Below, piece by piece: positions 34,151-43,699 of a stretch of DNA of 64,000 bases. How positions within the stretch are numbered: the first letter of the stretch is position 1; the number at the start of each line of letters is the position of its first letter. Where the stretch lies: positions 1,798,001 to 1,862,000 of the forward strand of contig NZ_CP151650.1 of the NCBI RefSeq assembly GCF_038397775.1, in the 5' to 3' direction. The notes under the pieces are model-generated. The model saw only the letters and a program-made list of their open reading frames with translations, did not search any database and was not told the DNA's origin. This DNA is from Pseudomonas sp. RC10. Its GTDB lineage: Bacteria; Pseudomonadota; Gammaproteobacteria; Pseudomonadales; Pseudomonadaceae. The translations under genes were made by a program, and so were the position numbers.

Positions 34151-34420
34151 GAATATTCGGACGCATTGGCGGCCGATCAGTGTTCAGGGTTCCTGACAAG
34201 GGTTTCACTGGGCAACTGCCATCGTGCTGCGCCATCATTTGGTCATCGTTCAAGCGACAAAATGTCGCAATTGCGCCGAGACGAGTAAGATAGGCACCCT
34301 GATTTTTCATCTCCCCCCATTTTTCGGACGGAACCTGCGTCGAGCGTCGTGAAAAACCGACCTCCGGGGTTTCCTTTCGAGCCCGTATTGACAGAGCAAA
34401 TAGAGAAAAGGCGATTACTG
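34151..34420 (+). other. Upstream region of the malic enzyme gene
   Basis: No gene is supported here. GCGACA-AAA-TGTCGC (34254-34268) and the overlapping palindrome CGCAATTGCG (34266-34275) could be regulator sites for maeA. A TTGACA at 34388-34393 has no matching -10 before the start codon. Confidence 0.4.
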
Positions 34421-36109
34421 ATGACCAAGACCTCGCGACCTTTGTATATCTCCTACGCTGGCCCGTCGTTGCTGGAGATGCCACTCCTCAACAAGGGCAG
34501 CGCGTTCACGCCGCAAGAGCGTGTGGATTTCAACCTCATCGGCCTGCTGCCGCAAAACGTTGAAACCATCGAAGAACAGTCGACCCGCGCCTACAGCCAA
34601 TACCAGCAGTGCGCCAGCGATCTCGACAAGCACATTTACCTGCGGTCGATCCAGGACAACAACGAAACCCTGTTCTTCCGCCTGCTGGACTCGCATCTGG
34701 AAGAGATGCTGCCAATCATCTACACCCCGACCGTGGGTCAGGCGTGTCAGGAATTCTCCAAGATTTACCGCACTCACCGCGGTCTGTTCATTTCCTACCC
34801 GGATCGCGACCGCATCGACGACATCCTGCGCAGCGCGACGAAAGACCGCATCAAGATCATCGTGGTCACCGACAGCGAGCGCATTCTCGGCTTGGGTGAC
34901 CAGGGCATCGGCGGCATGGGCATCCCGATTGGCAAGCTTTCGCTTTACACCGCGTGTGGCGGCGTCAGCCCGGCGTACACCCTGCCGATCGTGCTGGACG
35001 TGGGCACCAACAATCAGGAACTGCTGGACGACCCGATGTACATGGGCTGGCGCAACAAGCGCGTGACCGGCAAAGAATACGAAGACTTCATCGCGCTGTT
35101 CATCGAAGCCGTCCAGCGTCGCTGGCCTGACGTGCTGTTGCAGTTCGAAGACTTCGCCCAGACCAACGCCATGCCGTTGCTGGAGAAATACCGCGACGAG
35201 CTGTGCTGCTTCAACGACGACATTCAGGGCACCGCCTCGGTGGCCGTAGGTACGCTGCTCGCGGCGTGCAAGGCCAAGAACGAAACCCTGCGCCAACAGC
35301 GCGTTGTGTTCCTGGGCGCCGGTTCCGCCGGTTGCGGCATTGCCGAGCACATCATCGCGGCCATGGTCATCGAAGGCCTGAGCGAAGCCGAAGCGCGCAA
35401 GCGCGTGATGATGGTTGACCGTTTCGGCCTGCTGACTGACAGCATGGACAACCTGCTGGACTTCCAGAAAAACCTCGCGCAAAAAGCAGGTGATGTGACG
35501 GGCTGGTCGAGTGGTTCGGGCTACCCTGAACTGCTGGACGTGGTCACCAACGGCAAACCGACCGTGCTGATTGGCGTGTCGGGCCAGCGCGGTCTGTTCA
35601 CCGAGCAGATCATCCGCGAAATGCACAAACACTGCGCCAAGCCGCTGGTGATGCCGCTGTCCAACCCGACCTCGAAAGTGGAAGTCACCCCGCAGGAAGT
35701 CCTGACCTGGACCAACGGCGACGCACTGGTCGCAACCGGCAGTCCGTTTGCGCCTGTGACTGTAGGCGATCGCACGTTCCACATCGCGCAGTGCAACAAC
35801 TCCTACATCTTCCCGGGCATCGGCCTGGGCGTCATCGCGGCCAAAGCCACGCGCATCACCGACAAAATGCTCATGGCCGCGTCGAATGCACTGGCTGAAT
35901 GCTCGCCGATGGTCACCGGCAAAGGCGACGCGGTCCTGCCGCCGTTGAAGGAAATCCAGTCCGTCAGCAAAAAAATCGCCCTGGCCGTGGCCAAACAGGC
36001 ACAAGCCGAAAACGTCGCGCTGGAAACCACCGAAGAAATGCTGGTGGACGCCATCGAACGTAACTTCTGGATGCCGAACTACCGTAGCTATCGTCGTAGC
36101 GCGGTGTAA
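34421..36109 (+). CDS. maeA: NAD-dependent malic enzyme
   Basis: A 562-residue malate dehydrogenase (oxaloacetate-decarboxylating). Conserved parts are [39 protein letters not shown], the metal site [19 protein letters not shown] and the NAD loop [17 protein letters not shown], then [15 protein letters not shown]. It makes pyruvate from malate. ATG 34421 gives the SfcA-type N-terminus ([19 protein letters not shown]). A terminator follows. The gene is divergent from the sugar operon. Confidence 0.96.
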   Translation: MTKTSRPLYISYAGPSLLEMPLLNKGSAFTPQERVDFNLIGLLPQNVETIEEQSTRAYSQYQQCASDLDKHIYLRSIQDNNETLFFRLLDSHLEEMLPIIYTPTVGQACQEFSKIYRTHRGLFISYPDRDRIDDILRSATKDRIKIIVVTDSERILGLGDQGIGGMGIPIGKLSLYTACGGVSPAYTLPIVLDVGTNNQELLDDPMYMGWRNKRVTGKEYEDFIALFIEAVQRRWPDVLLQFEDFAQTNAMPLLEKYRDELCCFNDDIQGTASVAVGTLLAACKAKNETLRQQRVVFLGAGSAGCGIAEHIIAAMVIEGLSEAEARKRVMMVDRFGLLTDSMDNLLDFQKNLAQKAGDVTGWSSGSGYPELLDVVTNGKPTVLIGVSGQRGLFTEQIIREMHKHCAKPLVMPLSNPTSKVEVTPQEVLTWTNGDALVATGSPFAPVTVGDRTFHIAQCNNSYIFPGIGLGVIAAKATRITDKMLMAASNALAECSPMVTGKGDAVLPPLKEIQSVSKKIALAVAKQAQAENVALETTEEMLVDAIERNFWMPNYRSYRRSAV

Positions 36110-36186
36110 GCGAGGCATGCCTCGCTGGAGAACGTGACTGTCGACGCCGCCTTGGCGGCTTCTGCACGTGATTAGCGGTGGATCTG

Positions 36187-36220
36187 AAACCGCCCCACGG
36201 CAACGTAGGGCGGTTTTTTG
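36187..36220. terminator. Terminator between maeA and the toxin-antitoxin pair
   Basis: Stem AAACCGCCC (36187-36195)/GGGCGGTTT (36208-36216) followed by a run of T serves maeA; the A run on the other side may also serve the convergent antitoxin gene. Confidence 0.8.
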
Positions 36221-36221
36221 T

Positions 36222-36539
36222 TCAGACCGCGTTGAGGCGATCAACCATGTCCGGGAATTTATCGACCAGCCTGATCAGCAGCGCCGCCTGGGCGTTAGGC
36301 CTGGACTTCTCTTGCTCCCAGTTACGCAGTGTGCTGGCGCTGGTGCGAATGCGTCTGGCGAATACGTTCTGCGACATGTGCAAGCGCTCCCGCAGAGCGA
36401 TGATTTCCTGAGCCGAAACGTCTGGCGCTGGTTTTTCCAGGAACGTATCGCTACGCAGGGTAATTTTTCCTTGTCGATGCGCGGCCATTTCCTCGACCCC
36501 TTGCATCATCTCTGCGAACAGATCGCGTTTTTTGCTCAT
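36222..36539 (-). CDS. HigA-like antitoxin, XRE helix-turn-helix
   Basis: A 105-residue DNA-binding antitoxin. Residues about 45-100 form an XRE-type HTH (IIALRERLHMSQNVFARRI and SASTLRNWEQEKSRPNAQA). The N-terminal half (FAEMMQGVEEMAAHRQGKIT) probably wraps the toxin. Its start overlaps the toxin gene end by four bases. Toxin-first order is typical of higBA. Confidence 0.88.
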   Translation of the reverse strand: MSKKRDLFAEMMQGVEEMAAHRQGKITLRSDTFLEKPAPDVSAQEIIALRERLHMSQNVFARRIRTSASTLRNWEQEKSRPNAQAALLIRLVDKFPDMVDRLNAV

Positions 36540-36880
36540 TGCGTGCCTCGTTTCTTCAGTTCCGAGAGGATGACTTCCTTCAATTGCCGTTCTTGATCGG
36601 AAGACAGTTTCTCAAGCTCGTCCTTGTCGTAGATGGAGAACATCCAGAATTGCCCGTCACTGAGCAGCCAGTAATAGATCATTCTCAGCCCACCCCGTTT
36701 GCCTTTTCCTCTTCGCGAATCCGGCCAGCGCAGCTTCCGGAATCCTCCGGTTCTCGGCATCAGATCCCCCATGGTAGGGTTTGCCATCAACGCTAGCTGA
36801 AGTGTGCGATAAGCCTCTTCGTCCAGATAGTCGGGACGGAGGCAGCTGAAAGCCGACGTTTCAAAAAATACAGCATCCAT
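36536..36880 (-). CDS. RelE/HigB-like toxin
   Basis: A 114-residue RelE-fold protein, probably a ribosome-dependent mRNA endonuclease. Recognisable parts are MANPTMGDLMPRTGGFRKLRW, RRGKGKRGGLRMIYYWLLSD and FSIYDKDELEKLSSDQ. The ATG at 36880 is chosen because the family starts near SAFSCLRPDYL; in-frame sequence upstream to 36952 is unlikely coding. The pair is lower in GC than its surroundings, in line with acquisition by transfer. It sits between maeA and eptA. Confidence 0.88.
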   Translation of the reverse strand: MDAVFFETSAFSCLRPDYLDEEAYRTLQLALMANPTMGDLMPRTGGFRKLRWPDSRRGKGKRGGLRMIYYWLLSDGQFWMFSIYDKDELEKLSSDQERQLKEVILSELKKRGTQ

Positions 36881-37129
36881 AGAAATATACGCAAATCGAT
36901 TATGGTTGTGAGTGAGTGCCGCTACCTTACCCCCAAGCCAACGCTCTCTCATTCAGATTTTTGCCACGATCTGTTGCGCAGATTCTTCCTACAAAAAAGC
37001 CGTCAAACCCCACCTTTTGTTCTCATCCTTTTCACAAAAAATTGATGGCCCTCTGCCTAAAGTTTGCGATGTCGAAGAAGCGTTTTCGTTTTTGATCGGC
37101 ATTCTCTTTTCAGGCACGCAGATCCCTCC

Positions 37130-38779
37130 ATGCTGAACGTAAAAGCAGTTCGTCCCGAGCTCGTGACCGTGCTCGCCAGTGTTTTTTTGCTGGTCGGGTT
37201 TAACCTGACGCTGTGGCAGCACCTGTTTACCATTACCGACTTCAACGGTAAGGGGCTATTATTGCGTGGCGCGTTTGCCGTGATGGTTTTTTGTGTCTTT
37301 AATATTTTTCTGACGCTGTTTGCGTTCAAGAAGGTATTGAAACCGGTGTTGATCGCTTTATTCATGATCAGCGCGGGTGTCGCGTATTACATGGGCGAAT
37401 ACGGGGTCATGATCGATTCGGGGATGTTTCGCAACTTCGCGGAAACCAACATCACCGAAGTTCAAGGGCTGCTGTCGTTAAAACTGTTTATTTATCTGTT
37501 TGCACTGGGTGTCGTGCCGTCCGTGGTGCTGTGGAAGGTGCCGGTCAACTACCGTCGCTGGCCGCGCGAAGTGTTGAGCAAAGTGGTCGTGAGTGCCGTC
37601 TGCTCGTGCGCGATCGGTGGCGTGGCGCTGATGAACTATCAAGGGCTGGCGTCGCTGTTTCGCAACCATCACGAACTGCGCCTGATGGTGGTGCCAAGCA
37701 ATTACATCGGTGCGTCGGTGGGTTACCTGAGCGAGCAGATCAAATCCGCGCAGAAGCCGTTCGTCAGCATCGGCCAGGACGCGCAACTGGCCAGCGACTG
37801 GCAGCAACACCCGCGTAAGTCGCTCACCGTACTGGTGGTCGGCGAGAGTGCCCGGGCCGAGAATTTCGGCATTCTGGGCTACAGCCGCGACACCACGCCG
37901 CAATTGAAGAAAGAGCCCGGTCTGCTGACCTTTACCGATGTTCACTCCTGTGGCACCGAAACCGCCGTATCGGTGCCGTGCATGTTCTCCAACATGGGGC
38001 GCAAGGATTACGACGCGAGCACGGCGAAGAACGAGGAGGGCATGCTCGACGTGCTCAAGCGCGCCGGTCTCGACGTGATCTGGCGTGATAACCAGTCGGG
38101 CTGCAAAGGCACCTGCGATCGTGTGACCCTGCAAGATGTCAGTAACCTCAAGGACCCGTCGTTGTGCGCCAATAATGAGTGCCGCGACGAGATTCTGCTG
38201 CAGGGCTTGCAGCATTTTATCGACACGCTGGACAAGGACACCGTGTTGGTCCTGCACCAAATGGGCAGCCATGGCCCTGAGTACTTCAAGCGTTATCCAA
38301 AAGAGTTCGAGAAATTCACACCGGTGTGTGAAAGCAATGCCCTGAATAATTGCTCTCGGGAAAGTATCGTCAACGGGTACGACAATACCTTGCTGTACAC
38401 CGACCATGTATTGGCGACGCTCATCGATATTCTGCGCAGCAACCAGAATAAAGTGGACACCGCGATGCTGTATCTGTCCGATCACGGCGAGTCGCTGGGG
38501 GAATACAACTTGTTCCTGCATGGCACGCCTTACATGTTGGCGCCGGATCAGCAAAAACACGTACCGATGATTGCCTGGTTCTCCGACAACTATCAGCAGT
38601 CGTTTGCGGTGAACACGCATTGTTTGCAAAAAGAACGCAATGCACCGTTGAGCCAGGACAATCTGTTCCATTCGATGCTGGGCCTGCTGAAAGTGCACAC
38701 CCAAGTCTATAACCCGGCGCTGGACATGTTTGCCGGCTGCCGGGGGATTTATACGGACGGGGTACTGGCGAATGAGTGA
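37130..38779 (+). CDS. eptA: Phosphoethanolamine-lipid A transferase EptA
   Basis: A 549-residue inner-membrane enzyme with five N-terminal membrane segments (to about residue 170) and a periplasmic alkaline-phosphatase-fold domain. Glu239 is in VVGESARAENFGILGYSRDT, nucleophile Thr278 in SCGTETAVSVPCMFSN, and metal ligands in LYLSDHGESLGE. It adds phosphoethanolamine to lipid A, lowering negative charge and raising resistance to polymyxins. The upstream 177 bases are AT-rich and probably hold a two-component-controlled promoter. The methyltransferase gene overlaps its end. Confidence 0.94.
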   Translation: MLNVKAVRPELVTVLASVFLLVGFNLTLWQHLFTITDFNGKGLLLRGAFAVMVFCVFNIFLTLFAFKKVLKPVLIALFMISAGVAYYMGEYGVMIDSGMFRNFAETNITEVQGLLSLKLFIYLFALGVVPSVVLWKVPVNYRRWPREVLSKVVVSAVCSCAIGGVALMNYQGLASLFRNHHELRLMVVPSNYIGASVGYLSEQIKSAQKPFVSIGQDAQLASDWQQHPRKSLTVLVVGESARAENFGILGYSRDTTPQLKKEPGLLTFTDVHSCGTETAVSVPCMFSNMGRKDYDASTAKNEEGMLDVLKRAGLDVIWRDNQSGCKGTCDRVTLQDVSNLKDPSLCANNECRDEILLQGLQHFIDTLDKDTVLVLHQMGSHGPEYFKRYPKEFEKFTPVCESNALNNCSRESIVNGYDNTLLYTDHVLATLIDILRSNQNKVDTAMLYLSDHGESLGEYNLFLHGTPYMLAPDQQKHVPMIAWFSDNYQQSFAVNTHCLQKERNAPLSQDNLFHSMLGLLKVHTQVYNPALDMFAGCRGIYTDGVLANE

Positions 38780-39434
38780 ACACACCACCGACCAGCACCC
38801 GGTGCAGCAATACGTGCAGCGCCATGAGCAGGGCTTGGCCAGACGCTTGAGCCTTTGGCGCGACGCCCAATTGGCCCGTCAGGCGCTCCGTGACGCGGGC
38901 GAGCCAGGGCTGGTGCTCGACGTGCCCTCTGGGTCCGGGCGTTTCTGGCCAGTTCTGGCCGAGCATTCGAATCGGGTGATTCTGGCGGCGGACCCTTCCA
39001 CCGACATGCTTGAAATCGCTGAAGCGCAGTCGAGTGCCGAGGTGCGCAAGCGGATTCGCACGTTCCAGAGTTCGGCGTTTTCAATCGGGCTGTCCGAGAA
39101 CGCGGTCGATTGCATCTTTTGCATGCGGCTGTTCCATCACGTGGCGGACCGGGAAAAACGCCAGGCCATCCTTGAGGAGTTCTATCGCGTCACCCGCGAC
39201 ACGGCCATTGTTGCGCTGTGGGTGGACGGCAACATCAAGGCGTGGCGACGCAAGCGTCAAGAATGCCAAAGGCTCGCTTCGGGCGATTCGATTGCCGCGC
39301 GCAATCGCTTCGTGGTGTGCCGCGCCGACATTGAGTCAGAGTTTGCCGAGGCCGGTTTCCGGATCATCGGTCACCACGACTTTCTTCCCGGCTACGCCAT
39401 GTGGCGGGTATACGTATTGAGCAAAAACGGCTGA
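38772..39434 (+). CDS. Class I SAM-dependent methyltransferase coupled to eptA
   Basis: A 220-residue protein with a methyltransferase fold: motif I LVLDVPSGSGRFWPVLAE, acidic loop ILAADPSTDMLEIA, and FCMRLFHHVADREKRQAILEEF before a positively charged stretch (AWRRKRQECQRLASGD). The ATG overlaps the last codons of eptA (eight shared bases), so translation is coupled. The substrate is unknown; a link to the cell envelope is suggested only by position. Confidence 0.82.
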   Translation: MSEHTTDQHPVQQYVQRHEQGLARRLSLWRDAQLARQALRDAGEPGLVLDVPSGSGRFWPVLAEHSNRVILAADPSTDMLEIAEAQSSAEVRKRIRTFQSSAFSIGLSENAVDCIFCMRLFHHVADREKRQAILEEFYRVTRDTAIVALWVDGNIKAWRRKRQECQRLASGDSIAARNRFVVCRADIESEFAEAGFRIIGHHDFLPGYAMWRVYVLSKNG

Positions 39435-39571
39435 GCGATCCGATGGACGGTCGCGGTTCACCCACCCGTCGCCAAACATGGAAGATGAAGTTGTTCGAGA
39501 CTTGTAGGACGGATGCCCGGTAAACGCTCATAGCGATATATACTGCGCGCCATTCTTCAAGGGAGAGCCGT

Positions 39572-40705
39572 GTGGCCATCGATATTCACTGGATTCGCGA
39601 CGACGACAGCCTCGCCCGACACTGCGCAGAGTGGCAGACGCTGCCATTCGTTGCCCTCGACACCGAATTCATGCGGGTCGATACCTTCTATCCCATCGCC
39701 GCGCTCCTGCAGATCGGCGACGGGTCGCGCGCCTACCTGATCGACCCGTTGCTGATCAACGCATGGAAACCGCTGGCCGCTCTGCTGGAAAACCCTGACG
39801 TCATTAAAGTTGTTCATGCCTGCAGCGAGGACCTTGAAGTCCTGCTACGCCTGACCGGCAGCCTGCCCGCGCCGCTGTTCGACACCCAGCTCGCCGCCGC
39901 CTATCTGAACCTCGGGTTCTCGATGGGCTACTCGCGCTTGGTGCAGGAAGTCCTGAACATCGAGCTGCCCAAAGGCGAAACCCGCTCGGACTGGCTGCAA
40001 CGTCCGCTTTCGGACACGCAAATCAGCTACGCCGCCGAAGACGCTGTGCACCTGGCCGAGGTCTACAGCCTGCTGCGCCCGCGCTTGTCCGATGAAAAAT
40101 ACGCCTGGGTGCTGGAGGACGGCGCCGAACTGGTCGCCAACCTGCGGCGGGAAACCGATCCCTACGAGGTCTATCGAGACGCCAAGCTGGCGTGGAAACT
40201 GTCCCGTGCCCAGTTGAACGTGCTGCGCGAACTCTGCGCCTGGCGCGAGCAGCAGGCCCGCTTGCGCAATCAGCCGCGCAATCGGGTGCTGCGTGAGCAT
40301 TCGTTGTGGCCGCTGGCAAAGACCCAGCCCGATAACCTCGGGGCGTTGGCGAAAATTGAAGACATGCACCCCAAGACCGTGCGTCAGGATGGCGAGTTTC
40401 TGCTCGACCTGATCAAAAAAGCCGGCAGTGTCACCCCCGATCTGTGGCCGCCAGCCTTGCCTGAGCCGTTGCCGATTGAAGCGTCGAACGTACTGAAGAG
40501 CCTGCGCGCCATTGGTCAGCAGCAAGCCGAGCACCTCGACATGGCGCCGGAGCTGATGCTGCGCAAGAAGACGCTCGAAGCCCTGCTCAAGACCGGTTTC
40601 CCAGAAGGTCCCTATAAACTGCCCGATTCGTTGCGTGGCTGGCGCCGCGAATTGATGGGCCAGATGCTGCTCGACAGCCTGGCCAACGCCGGAGAACAGC
40701 CTTGA
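39572..40705 (+). CDS. rnd: Ribonuclease D
   Basis: A 377-residue 3'-5' exoribonuclease of the DEDDy type: [31 protein letters not shown] and [17 protein letters not shown] hold the catalytic acids and Tyr. HRDC domains follow from about residue 210. It trims tRNA precursors. GTG start with GGGAGAG before it. The ycgL gene overlaps its stop by four bases. Confidence 0.95.
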   Translation: MAIDIHWIRDDDSLARHCAEWQTLPFVALDTEFMRVDTFYPIAALLQIGDGSRAYLIDPLLINAWKPLAALLENPDVIKVVHACSEDLEVLLRLTGSLPAPLFDTQLAAAYLNLGFSMGYSRLVQEVLNIELPKGETRSDWLQRPLSDTQISYAAEDAVHLAEVYSLLRPRLSDEKYAWVLEDGAELVANLRRETDPYEVYRDAKLAWKLSRAQLNVLRELCAWREQQARLRNQPRNRVLREHSLWPLAKTQPDNLGALAKIEDMHPKTVRQDGEFLLDLIKKAGSVTPDLWPPALPEPLPIEASNVLKSLRAIGQQQAEHLDMAPELMLRKKTLEALLKTGFPEGPYKLPDSLRGWRRELMGQMLLDSLANAGEQP

Positions 40706-40995
40706 AACGTATTTGCTCCATTTATCGCAGCCCACGCAGAAATGAAATGTACCTCTATGTGCTCAAGAGCGATGCGCTTGAGCGCGTGCCGGTCGAACTG
40801 CTGAGCGCATTCGGCAAGCCGCATCACGCGTTCGATCTGATTCTCTCCCCGGAGCGCGCGCTGGCCCGTGAAGACATTCACGCAGTGCTGGCGAACCTGG
40901 AAAAGCAGGGCTATCACCTGCAAATGCCGCCGGCCGAAGATGAGTACATCGAGCACCTGCCTGAAGAGTTGCTGCGCCGCAACGACCCGGTCTGA
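40702..40995 (+). CDS. YcgL-domain protein
   Basis: A 97-residue protein of the YcgL (DUF709) family: [20 protein letters not shown] then [20 protein letters not shown] and [12 protein letters not shown]. The TTG start overlapping the rnd stop is chosen because the CxIYRSxxR segment, conserved in the family, would be lost with the ATG at 40747. Function is unknown; coupling to rnd is conserved in Pseudomonas. Confidence 0.92.
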   Translation: MKRICSIYRSPRRNEMYLYVLKSDALERVPVELLSAFGKPHHAFDLILSPERALAREDIHAVLANLEKQGYHLQMPPAEDEYIEHLPEELLRRNDPV

Positions 40996-41006
40996 CCGAA
41001 TTTCGA

Positions 41007-41030
41007 CCCTGCAAGTCATCGCAGGGGTTT
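41007..41030 (+). terminator. Weak terminator after ycgL
   Basis: CCCTGC (41007-41012) pairs with GCAGGG (41021-41026), followed by GTTT. The short stem and T tract make it a modest candidate. Confidence 0.4.
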
Positions 41031-41127
41031 ACCGGACCGCCAAGTGTTCCTGGCCTGTTTTTTTTGATCGAGCGTCAAGGGCCAGACGCCATGCGGTTGC
41101 ATGTCTGTTTTTGTGAGTTTTGAATCC

Positions 41128-42060
41128 ATGCGCGTTCTGATCGCCGAACACGATTACCCCGTTTACACCGAACTCCTCCGCAACGCTGCCCCAGACCTCG
41201 AAGTGCTGAGCAGCGGCGATTCCGCCGAGCTTTCAAAAATGGCGGCTGATACGCCGATCTGGCTCGGCCAGCCTGACTTGCTCGCCAACCTGCTGCGTCA
41301 GGGGCACAAGCCGCAGTGGCTGCAATCGACTTGGGCCGGGGTCACCCCCTTGCTCGCGCCTGGACTCAACCGCGACTATCGATTGACCCGTGCCGTGGGC
41401 ATCTTCGGTCAAGTGATGGCCGAATTCGTCCTGACTTACATGCTGGTGCATGAGCGCGAAGTGCTGGCGCGGCTGGTCAGCCAGGTCGAGCGCAAGTGGG
41501 ACGACCGAATGGGCCATAGCCTGGCGGGGCGCAAGGCGCTGATCGTTGGCACCGGCGACATTGGCGTCAGCGTCGCGCAGTTCCTGCTGCCGTTTGGCGT
41601 GCAGGTGTCGGGCGTTGCATCGACTGCCCGTGTACAGGCGCCGTTCGTGGAAGTTGGCTCGATGGACGATTTGCCACGTCTGGTGGGCGAAGCGGATTTC
41701 GTGATCAACCTGCTGCCGAACACGGCGCAGACCCACGATATCTACGACGCGAAGCTGTTCGCCCAATTCAAGCCGTCGTCGTTGTTCATCAACGTCGGAC
41801 GCGGTGTGGCGGTGGTGGATGCCGATCTGGTCAATGCCTTGAAGGAAGGTCACCTGGCGGGCGCGGTGATCGACGTGTGCCGTCAGGAGCCACTGCCGCA
41901 ACGTCACCCGTTCTGGACCGCGTGGGGCCTGCTGCTGACCGGCCACAGCTCCGCGCCGACCTCGCCACCGGCCATGACCCAATTGTTCGTCGAGAACCTG
42001 AAAGCGTTCAACGCGGGTGAGCCGCTGCGCGGATTGGTGGATTTCGCGAAGGGGTATTGA
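41128..42060 (+). CDS. D-2-hydroxyacid dehydrogenase
   Basis: A 310-residue NAD(P)-dependent dehydrogenase of the glyoxylate/hydroxypyruvate reductase type. The dinucleotide loop is ALIVGTGDIGVSVAQFLLPFG; catalytic Arg, Glu and His are in NVGRGVAVVDADL, DVCRQEPLPQRHPFW and LTGHSSAPT. The opening STWAGVTPLLAPGL region matches GhrA-like enzymes. ATG 41128 is preferred to one at 41101, which would add nine residues before the first strand MRVLIAEHD. Confidence 0.9.
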   Translation: MRVLIAEHDYPVYTELLRNAAPDLEVLSSGDSAELSKMAADTPIWLGQPDLLANLLRQGHKPQWLQSTWAGVTPLLAPGLNRDYRLTRAVGIFGQVMAEFVLTYMLVHEREVLARLVSQVERKWDDRMGHSLAGRKALIVGTGDIGVSVAQFLLPFGVQVSGVASTARVQAPFVEVGSMDDLPRLVGEADFVINLLPNTAQTHDIYDAKLFAQFKPSSLFINVGRGVAVVDADLVNALKEGHLAGAVIDVCRQEPLPQRHPFWTAWGLLLTGHSSAPTSPPAMTQLFVENLKAFNAGEPLRGLVDFAKGY

Positions 42061-42117
42061 GGCGGGAGGCTGATCTGACGGTCGGCGCCCTAATGTTCGC
42101 GGCCTGACGTGGACCTA

Positions 42118-42318
42118 CCTGTAGGAGCGAATTTATTCGCGAGAGATGGATCAGGCGACAGAAATGCGTCGGCTGTAACGCCTATTCGCGAATGAATTCG
42201 CTCCTACAGGAGAGCCGCGGCGCCAGGATATTTGTGGCCTGACGCCGATCCAACTGTGGGAGCGAATTTATTCGCGAACGATGGATCAGGCGATACAAAT
42301 GCGTCGGCTGTAAGGGCC
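42118..42318. repeat. REP doublet followed by a partial second copy
   Basis: Arms CCTGTAGGAGCGAATTTATT (from 42118) and its inverted partner (42185-42210) form a REPIN. A second left arm at 42254 with the same spacer (ATGGATCAGGCGA, AAATGCGTCGGCTGTAA) begins about 135 bases after the first and lacks a right arm. GGCCTGACG precedes both copies. It points to a local duplication followed by loss. Confidence 0.85.
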
Positions 42319-42912
42319 TTACAAACTGAAATCCCCTTCAGCCGCCAATTCCCCCACCGGACGGCGCGGGCTTGGGGTTTCGCGGGCTTGCAGGTACTCG
42401 GGCAGGGTCGATTTATCGCCCAGTTTGCCAATCGCCACCGCTGCGTGAATGGCGTAGCCCTCTGGAATCTTCAGCTCTTTGCGGGTTTTCTCCTGATCGA
42501 AGCCAGCCATGCCGTGGGTGTGCCAGCCGCTCAGGCTCGCTTGCAGCGCCAAATGACCCCACGCCGAACCGGTGTCGAAGGTGTGCCACAGCGCAGGCGT
42601 CTCTTCAGTGGCGCCTGGTGCGGTGAAGGTGGTCTTGGAAATCACGATCACCAGCGCCGACGCGTGCTGCGCCCAGCCTTGGTTGAATTCCACCAGAAGA
42701 CTCAGAAAACGCTCCCAGTTCGGGGTGTCGCGACGTGCATACAGAAAGCGCCACGGCTGCGAGTTGTACGCCGACGGCGCCCAGCGTGCGGCCTCGAAGA
42801 AACTCAGCAGGGTTTCCTGCGGAATGCTCTCGCCGGTAAAGGCGCGAGGCGACCAACGATCAGTGAATTGCGGGTGAATGGCGTAGTCGGCAATGCGGGA
42901 GTTGTCGCTCAT
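42319..42912 (-). CDS. Nitroreductase-family oxidoreductase
   Basis: A 197-residue FMN-dependent enzyme of the nitroreductase fold: [39 protein letters not shown] and a C-terminal [20 protein letters not shown]. It reduces nitroaromatics or quinones with NAD(P)H, or serves an unknown natural substrate. It lies convergent to the hydroxyacid dehydrogenase gene and divergent from ycgN. Confidence 0.92.
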   Translation of the reverse strand: MSDNSRIADYAIHPQFTDRWSPRAFTGESIPQETLLSFFEAARWAPSAYNSQPWRFLYARRDTPNWERFLSLLVEFNQGWAQHASALVIVISKTTFTAPGATEETPALWHTFDTGSAWGHLALQASLSGWHTHGMAGFDQEKTRKELKIPEGYAIHAAVAIGKLGDKSTLPEYLQARETPSPRRPVGELAAEGDFSL

Positions 42913-43194
42913 GGAAATTCCGGTCCTGAAAAAAGTGAAGTGACCGCCCGCCAGCGAACGTGGCGAACGGGATCAATCAGATGGGCCGTGGACGGCAGGC
43001 ATCGTCGAAACAGGATGAGTCTGATGCGTGTGTCGCGAAGGATTGGAGCCCGTATTCGCGAGGGCATAAAGCTACTGCGACTGCCTGACGCTGACAAGCC
43101 CGCGTGTACCGACAGTCGCCAGCGCTTGGCCCGCGTGCCATGTGCCACTAGACTGGCGGCCTTTTCATCACCCGATACCGATTCCTTCGAAATC

Positions 43195-43644
43195 ATGGCC
43201 GCCAAAGTCGAACCGTTCTGGATGCGCAAAACCCTCGATCAACTTGACCCGGTCGAGTGGGAATCCCTGTGCGACGGCTGCGGCCTGTGCTGCCTGCAAA
43301 AACTCGAAGACGAGGACGACGGCAGCGTTTACTACACGCGCGTCGCCTGCCAGTTGCTCGACCTGAACACCTGCCAGTGCACCGATTATCCGAATCGTCG
43401 CGCCCTGGTGCCGGATTGCATTCAACTCACGCCCGGTCAGGCCGATGAATTCAAATGGTTGCCGCCCACCTGCGGCTACCGGTTGGTCAGCGAAGGCAAG
43501 GACCTTCCGCTCTGGCACCACTTGGTGTGCGGGGATCGGGAGCAAGTGCACAAACAACGCATTTCCCAGTCAGGCCGGATGCTCAGCGAAAAGAGCGTCG
43601 CCGAGGACGACTGGGAGGATTACCTGATCTTCCGCGCTGGCTGA
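43195..43644 (+). CDS. YcgN-family cysteine-cluster protein
   Basis: A 149-residue protein with a CxxCxxCC cluster ([18 protein letters not shown]) and further cysteines in [26 protein letters not shown] and TCGYRLV. The pattern suggests a zinc or iron-sulfur site. The ATG at 43195 gives the family start [15 protein letters not shown]. Function is unknown. The secreted-protein gene follows after 55 bases. Confidence 0.93.
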   Translation: MAAKVEPFWMRKTLDQLDPVEWESLCDGCGLCCLQKLEDEDDGSVYYTRVACQLLDLNTCQCTDYPNRRALVPDCIQLTPGQADEFKWLPPTCGYRLVSEGKDLPLWHHLVCGDREQVHKQRISQSGRMLSEKSVAEDDWEDYLIFRAG

Positions 43645-43699
43645 GCTGTTGTGAGCTAACCCCGATCCAAAAGCCTGTCGCAACAGGAGTGGTCTACTC

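Noticed and set aside
34415..36244. 609-codon antisense frame over maeA
   Set aside because: maeA is a complete malic enzyme on the plus strand. The antisense product is His/Gln/Val-rich low-information sequence.
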